Below are positions 60,263 to 64,000 of a DNA stretch of 64,000 bases, piece by piece (the stretch's first letter is position 1; the number at the start of each line of letters is the position of its first letter). A program made the translations under genes and the position numbers. The notes below the pieces were generated by a model. The model made no database searches. It saw only the letters and a program-made list of their open reading frames with translations, and was not told where the DNA came from. Source of the stretch: Shouchella oshimensis (GTDB taxonomy: Bacteria > Bacillota > Bacilli > Bacillales > Bacillaceae_D); assembly GCF_002019765.1 (NCBI RefSeq), contig NZ_KV917380.1, positions 1,195,057-1,259,056 on the forward strand. Reading direction: 5' to 3'.

Positions 60263-61058
60263 AAATGTTGTATTTTGTCATCTTTTTCTCAATGTATTCA
60301 ACGAAGATATACATAATGGTGGCTAATATAGCGATAACAAGTAAACTCATGAATACAAGGTTAAAGTTAAATACTTGGAAGCCATAGATGATTAAATAGC
60401 CTAACCCTTGTTTTGAGACAAGAAATTCGCCGACAATGACGCCGACCCATGCGAGACCAACATTCATCTTTAAGGTGGAAATAATGACAGGGATCGATGC
60501 AGGGTAAACGACATTGAAAAAGATTTGTTTTTTTGAGGCAGAGAACGTTTGAAGAACTTTTATATAGTTTTCGTCAACCTCTTTAAATGCTGTATGCACA
60601 ACCATAGTGGTAATAATAACAGACACAAGCATGCCCATGGCAATAATGGAACCGATGTTAGGTCCAATACCAACGATCAAGATCGGTCCAATTGCTACTT
60701 TCGGCATAGAATTAAGAATGACTAGAAACGGATCAAGAATGGTGGATAATCGTCTTGACCACCAGAGTAAAGCAGCCAAACAGGTGCCGACAATCGTTCC
60801 TAGTAAAAAGCCAACGATCGTTTCAAACATTGTAACAGACGCATGAATCCATAAAGTTCCAGCTGTTATGTGTTCATAAAGCAATGTGACAATGCGTGAC
60901 GGCATACTGAATAATAAAGGATCGATCCACGCGATGCGTGAGGCAAGCTCCCATAAGGCAATAAGAGCAACAATAATGGTGACTTGGGTTACCCTCACAA
61001 AGCGCTTTTCTTTTTTCTTTTCCAGAACAAATTGCTCATGTAATTTAGTTGGATTCAA
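60261..61058 (-). CDS. ytlD: ABC transporter permease (YtlD-like)
   Basis: 265-residue SsuC/TauC-type permease with about six membrane segments. The EAA loop ([43 protein letters not shown]) is intact. The family imports sulfonates, nitrate, taurine or pyrimidine precursors. It overlaps ytlC by 14 bp. Confidence 0.87.
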   Translation of the reverse strand: MNPTKLHEQFVLEKKKEKRFVRVTQVTIIVALIALWELASRIAWIDPLLFSMPSRIVTLLYEHITAGTLWIHASVTMFETIVGFLLGTIVGTCLAALLWWSRRLSTILDPFLVILNSMPKVAIGPILIVGIGPNIGSIIAMGMLVSVIITTMVVHTAFKEVDENYIKVLQTFSASKKQIFFNVVYPASIPVIISTLKMNVGLAWVGVIVGEFLVSKQGLGYLIIYGFQVFNFNLVFMSLLVIAILATIMYIFVEYIEKKMTKYNI

Positions 61059-61797
61059 ACCGATCCAGCTCCTTCCATATTAATTGGAACTGGTCTTGAA
61101 AATCTTTATGCTGTCTACTTTCAAATGGCGTACATGCCCGAATGTCTTGAGGAATCGTAAAGACTTGAGCAACTTTACCCGGACGAGGTGAAAAGAGAAT
61201 GACACGATCGCTCATCGCTATGGCTTCACTAATATCATGAGTAACGAGGATAGCGGTTTTCTTTTCTGCTTTTAATGTGTTTGAAACTAAATCCTCTAAT
61301 TTTAATTTTGTTTGTTGATCTAATGCTGAAAAAGGCTCATCAAGAAGGATGAGAGAAGGATCGGTTGCTAGTGTACGAATTAATGCGACACGTTGTCTCA
61401 TCCCTCCAGATAAAGCTTTAGGAAGATCGGATTTCTTATCGGACAGACCGAATCGTTCAAGCCACCGGAGCGCTTTCCGGTGAGAGACTTCATTATGGGT
61501 TCGTTGAATCCGTTGCCCAAGGGTCATGTTTTGTTCAATTGTTAACCATGGGAATAGATAGTCGTGTTGCAACATATAGCCAATTGAATCCTTATTCTTT
61601 ATATGAAGGGAACCACTAGTTTGCTCAAGTAAGCCAGCAATAATCGATAGCAGAGTCGTTTTCCCACATCCGCTTGGGCCAATAAAGGAAACAAATTCTC
61701 CTTCTTTAATCGTTAATGAGACATTTTCCAGGGCGGGAAATGCGCCAGACTCATTTACATAGGTTAAGGAGACTGAATCCATTGAAACATCTGACAT
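61045..61797 (-). CDS. ytlC: ABC transporter ATPase (YtlC-like)
   Basis: 250-residue ABC ATPase of the nitrate/sulfonate/taurine group. Walker [11 protein letters not shown]-loop [10 protein letters not shown], signature LSGGMRQR, Walker B LILLDEP and the H-loop VTHDIS are present. Partner of YtlD and the YtlA-type binding protein. GGAGGGAAATC precedes the ATG. Confidence 0.9.
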   Translation of the reverse strand: MSDVSMDSVSLTYVNESGAFPALENVSLTIKEGEFVSFIGPSGCGKTTLLSIIAGLLEQTSGSLHIKNKDSIGYMLQHDYLFPWLTIEQNMTLGQRIQRTHNEVSHRKALRWLERFGLSDKKSDLPKALSGGMRQRVALIRTLATDPSLILLDEPFSALDQQTKLKLEDLVSNTLKAEKKTAILVTHDISEAIAMSDRVILFSPRPGKVAQVFTIPQDIRACTPFESRQHKDFQDQFQLIWKELDRFESN

Positions 61798-61809
61798 GAT
61801 TTCCCTCCT

Positions 61810-62796
61810 CTATTCCATTGACTTCGAAGCAATGGCTGTATTAACAAGTTCATCGAATGGAACATGAAGTGGGAGTTCGCCTGCTTCATCCATAATAGCG
61901 ATTAATGTAGCCCATGCTTCCTCAGTTAATAAAGGATCTGTCGCATATGAGCCCTGGTCTTTGTATCGCTCTACCGCGCTAGTGAGAATGTCTAGTTCTG
62001 TATCTTCAAAATAGGTTTGAATGGACATGGCTATAGTGGTAGAGTCTTCTTTTTCTACATACTGTTGGCCTCTGTAAATAGCGCTGGCAAAGCGTATCAG
62101 TGCATCTTCATCTTTTTCAATCATGCTTTGTTTTGCCATAAAAGACGTATAGGGAACACGACCAGATTCTGCGCCAAACGAAGCGATGACATGACCGAGA
62201 CCCTCTTTCTCAAATGTAGAGGCTTGAGGTTCAAACAATTGAACATAGTCACCTGTGCCAGAAGCAAAGGCACTAGGAATGTTGCCAAAATCCACATTTT
62301 GCAAAAGTGTTAAATCGTTTCGAGGATTTATATCATGTTGCTTTAAAACAAATTCCCCTACCATTTGCGGCATTCCACCTTTGCGTTGACCTAAAAAAGT
62401 GGTTCCTTTTAAGTCGCTCCATTGAAATGAATCCACTTGGTCACGGGCAACGAGAAACGTGCCGTCGGTTTGCGTTAATGCAGCGAAATTAATAGCAGGG
62501 TCAGTTGCTTCTTGACCAGCAACATAGATAGAGGTTTCAGACCCAACAAGTGCGATGTCAGCCCCCCCAGATAATAAAGCTGTCATCGTTTTGTCGCCGC
62601 CCCAAGTTGTGGTTAATTCGATGGAAAGGTCTTCTTCCTCAAAAAATCGTTCTGAGAGGGCCACGTATAATGGTGCATAGAAGACAGAACGTGTGACTTC
62701 TGCGACTTCAAGCGTTTTTGTTGGGCCATCTGACTGACAGCCTGCTATGAAGACGAGTGAACAAGCGACAGATAGAAAAGCAAGCAATCGTTTCAT
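61810..62796 (-). CDS. ytlA: ABC transporter substrate-binding lipoprotein (YtlA-like)
   Basis: 328-residue NMT1/THI5-SsuA-type binding lipoprotein. Signal peptide with lipobox IAGC (cysteine near residue 20). EVTRSVFYAPLYVALSERFFEEE and GGADIALVGSETSIYVAGQ are typical of NMT1-like domains, which bind thiamine precursors or sulfonates. First gene of ytlA-ytlC-ytlD. The ligand is not known; a thiM gene elsewhere in the window (29.4 kb) is no proof of a thiamine role. Confidence 0.88.
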   Translation of the reverse strand: MKRLLAFLSVACSLVFIAGCQSDGPTKTLEVAEVTRSVFYAPLYVALSERFFEEEDLSIELTTTWGGDKTMTALLSGGADIALVGSETSIYVAGQEATDPAINFAALTQTDGTFLVARDQVDSFQWSDLKGTTFLGQRKGGMPQMVGEFVLKQHDINPRNDLTLLQNVDFGNIPSAFASGTGDYVQLFEPQASTFEKEGLGHVIASFGAESGRVPYTSFMAKQSMIEKDEDALIRFASAIYRGQQYVEKEDSTTIAMSIQTYFEDTELDILTSAVERYKDQGSYATDPLLTEEAWATLIAIMDEAGELPLHVPFDELVNTAIASKSME

Positions 62797-62902
62797 CGAA
62801 TCACTCCTTACATGTTATGGTTAGAACGAGAACGGGAAAAAGATTTTATTGTTACACTATGCGCTAAGAAGGAAAAGGGTGTATGCCTAAAAGGAGGGTG
62901 TT

Positions 62903-63682
62903 ATGATCATTGAGAAAATAAGAGTACCCTCACCTAGTAGGAAGATCCATTTGTTTGAAGTAACGTATAAAAGCAATGACCTAAACGTTATCGGTTTAAT
63001 GGCTGAGCCAATCAATGAAACAGAGCTACCTGGGTTACTCTACTTAAGAGGTGGGATTAAAGCGGTTGGAATGGTAAGACATCAGAGAATTATTCAATGG
63101 GCGAGTGAGGGCTTTGTTGTATTCGCTCCTTATTATCGAGGAAATCGTGGTGGTGAAGGACGAGAAGATTTCTGTGGGGACGATCGATTTGATGCCATCA
63201 ATGGATTTGATTTACTTGAGCAACATCCTTTTGTTGCGAGTGAAAAGGGCATTCATGTTGTCGGTTTCTCACGGGGTGGCATTATGGCTCTTTGGACAGG
63301 CTTATATCGCCCACAAACCAAAACGGTCACGTCTTGGAACGGTATTACGGATATGGTGCTTACTTATGAGGAGCGGATTGATTTAAGGAAAATGATGAAA
63401 CGTGTAATCGGTGGAACACCATGGAAGTATCCAGATCGTTATGAAGCAAGAACACCCTTAAAATACCTTCACTCCTTTTCACCAGAACTCTTATTAATAC
63501 ATGGTGAAAAGGATCAACATGTCTCGAATGAGCATGTCTATCAACTTTTGGATTCCATTCCAGAAGCCAGACAGCAGCAAGTCGAAACATGGCTTTTTCC
63601 AAATTATGAACACCATTTCCCTGCGAGAGCACAGGCTGCAATACTAAAAAAAGCTGCAATTTGGATGCAAAAAACATACTAA
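62903..63682 (+). CDS. ytmA: Alpha/beta-hydrolase esterase (YtmA-like)
   Basis: 259-residue prolyl-oligopeptidase-type hydrolase. Nucleophile serine in VVGFSRGGIMA, acid in HGEKDQHV, histidine in NYEHHFPARA; the oxyanion region is YYRGNRGGEG. Substrate unknown; relatives are esterases or peptidases. Synteny with ytkD-ytlACD matches B. subtilis ytmA. AAAAGGAGGGTGTT precedes the ATG. Confidence 0.87.
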   Translation: MIIEKIRVPSPSRKIHLFEVTYKSNDLNVIGLMAEPINETELPGLLYLRGGIKAVGMVRHQRIIQWASEGFVVFAPYYRGNRGGEGREDFCGDDRFDAINGFDLLEQHPFVASEKGIHVVGFSRGGIMALWTGLYRPQTKTVTSWNGITDMVLTYEERIDLRKMMKRVIGGTPWKYPDRYEARTPLKYLHSFSPELLLIHGEKDQHVSNEHVYQLLDSIPEARQQQVETWLFPNYEHHFPARAQAAILKKAAIWMQKTY

Positions 63683-63686
63683 GATT

Positions 63687-63730
63687 AGTGGGTAAGATCA
63701 TCGACGGATGAATCTTACCCACTATTTTTC
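63687..63730 (+). terminator. Terminator of ytmA
   Basis: Perfect 12-bp stem (AGTGGGTAAGAT / ATCTTACCCACT) with a 13-nt loop and T-run. Confidence 0.88.
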
Positions 63731-64000
63731 GTTTAGGCGTATAGTGAGAGGTGAAAGAAAGCTCGACCTAAGCCTCAAGGATCTAGAATCCGTATTAAAA
63801 ACCGAGCTTCTTCACTTTCATTACTGAATCAGGTTTAAGTATGTTGGGGCCATTGAGCTCGTGTAGAGGAAATTAGAATCGGAATGATTAAGTGAAGACC
63901 TTTCAATGCTAAATGAAAAGAGGAACAATGATGGAGTTTGTAGTCGCTTTAGATGTATCAATGGGGAAAAGTTACTCGGTCATTTATCAAGACCAAAGAT
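63731..64000 (+). mobile_element. IS110-family insertion sequence, left end (truncated by the window edge)
   Basis: Everything after the ytmA terminator appears to be the left end of an IS110-type element: about 200 nt of structured non-coding DNA, then the transposase start. A stem is formed by GTGAAAGAAAGCTCG (about 63752-63767) with CGAGCTTCTTCAC about 40 nt later; an AGGTTT / AGACCT pair encloses the second half. In IS110-group elements this region encodes the bridge RNA. IS110 elements have no usual terminal inverted repeats, so the exact left boundary cannot be set. Confidence 0.6.
63931..64000 (+). CDS. IS110-family transposase, N-terminal fragment
   Basis: The last 70 bases code for MEFVVALDVSMGKSYSVIYQ and a few more residues before the window ends. 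The pattern V-x-x-D-V-S-x-G-K-S with the first catalytic aspartate is that of the RuvC-like DEDD domain of IS110 (serine-recombinase-like IS116/IS110/IS902) transposases. AGAGGA lies 6 nt upstream; ATG 63928 is an alternative start. The gene continues beyond the window. Confidence 0.7.
   Translation, partial: MEFVVALDVSMGKSYSVIYQDQR

Noticed and set aside
1..64000. CRISPR arrays, rRNA genes, prophage or complete transposons
   Set aside because: No regularly spaced repeats, no rRNA-like sequence and no phage structural genes were seen. The only mobile-element signs are the 275-bp repeats and the IS110 left end at the right edge.

Overview
The window reads as chromosome of a low-GC, endospore-forming member of the Bacillaceae. 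Spore genes are present: a YutH coat-type protein, the small acid-soluble protein Tlp, a Spo0E-like peptide, a complete ger receptor operon and a YuiC-type 3D protein. Much of the order follows the Bacillus subtilis yut-yum-yui-yug block (yutH, thrC/B, yutI, yuzD, yutJ, yuzB, dapF, yutM, yumC, yumB, yuiB-C-D, pepA, yuiF, then alaR-alaT, yugI, yuzA, yugJ, pgi, yugN) and later the ytkD-ytlD/C/A-ytmA block. An MqnE-type aminofutalosine synthase points to futalosine-route menaquinone synthesis, as in alkaliphiles of the Shouchella/Alkalihalobacillus type. The genus is inferred, not proven.

Layout. 0-10 kb: threonine synthesis, Fe-S carrier proteins (NifU-like, YutM), thiol/redox proteins (YuzD, YuzB), dapF, mqnE, and a TetR repressor reading in frame into the NADH-dehydrogenase-like YutJ. 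10-17.5 kb: an amino-acid ABC permease/binding-protein pair without an ATPase gene, then a complete mannitol operon mtlA-mtlR-mtlF-mtlD whose MtlA carries two tandem EIIB domains. This block is flanked by two near-identical 275-bp repeats, each lying between convergent genes. 17.5-36 kb: YumC/YumB respiratory flavoproteins with a probable Rex operator, YuiB-YuiD, aminopeptidase, YuiF, HU, LuxS, alanine transaminase and its regulator, thiM, a DEAD-box helicase, an alcohol dehydrogenase, ddl and pgi. 36-42 kb: a tRNA-Ala and a DeoR-regulated D-threonate-type operon (DUF1537 kinase, PdxA2, GntP permease) with repeated operator boxes. 42-46 kb: ger operon (order B-A-C) behind a sigma-G-like promoter, then ppaC. 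46-50 kb: heme O synthase and several small membrane proteins. 50-54 kb: a Fur-box-controlled YclNOPQ-type siderophore importer. 54-64 kb: a membrane-anchored Mrr-like nuclease, deoxynucleoside kinases, PatB-type C-S lyase, YwpF-like protein, an MFS transporter, a Nudix hydrolase, the ytlA-C-D importer and an esterase. The window ends inside the first codons of an IS110-family transposase.

How the genes work together. Several sets touch electron transport and iron: menaquinone synthesis (mqnE), NADH oxidation (yumB, yutJ), heme O (ctaB), Fe-S assembly, siderophore import and a small FbpA-like protein. The mannitol and D-threonate operons are self-contained catabolic modules that each carry their own regulator.

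The most unusual items are the TetR-YutJ read-through frame, the doubled EIIB of MtlA, the ddl-pgi hairpin that contains the pgi ribosome-binding site, the short leader ORFs before yuzD and yclN, the paired 275-bp repeats, and the IS110 left end that could encode a bridge RNA. Small genes below usual ORF cut-offs (Spo0E-like, FbpA-like, two hypothetical) were read directly from the sequence. No CRISPR array, rRNA or recognisable metabolite riboswitch was seen.
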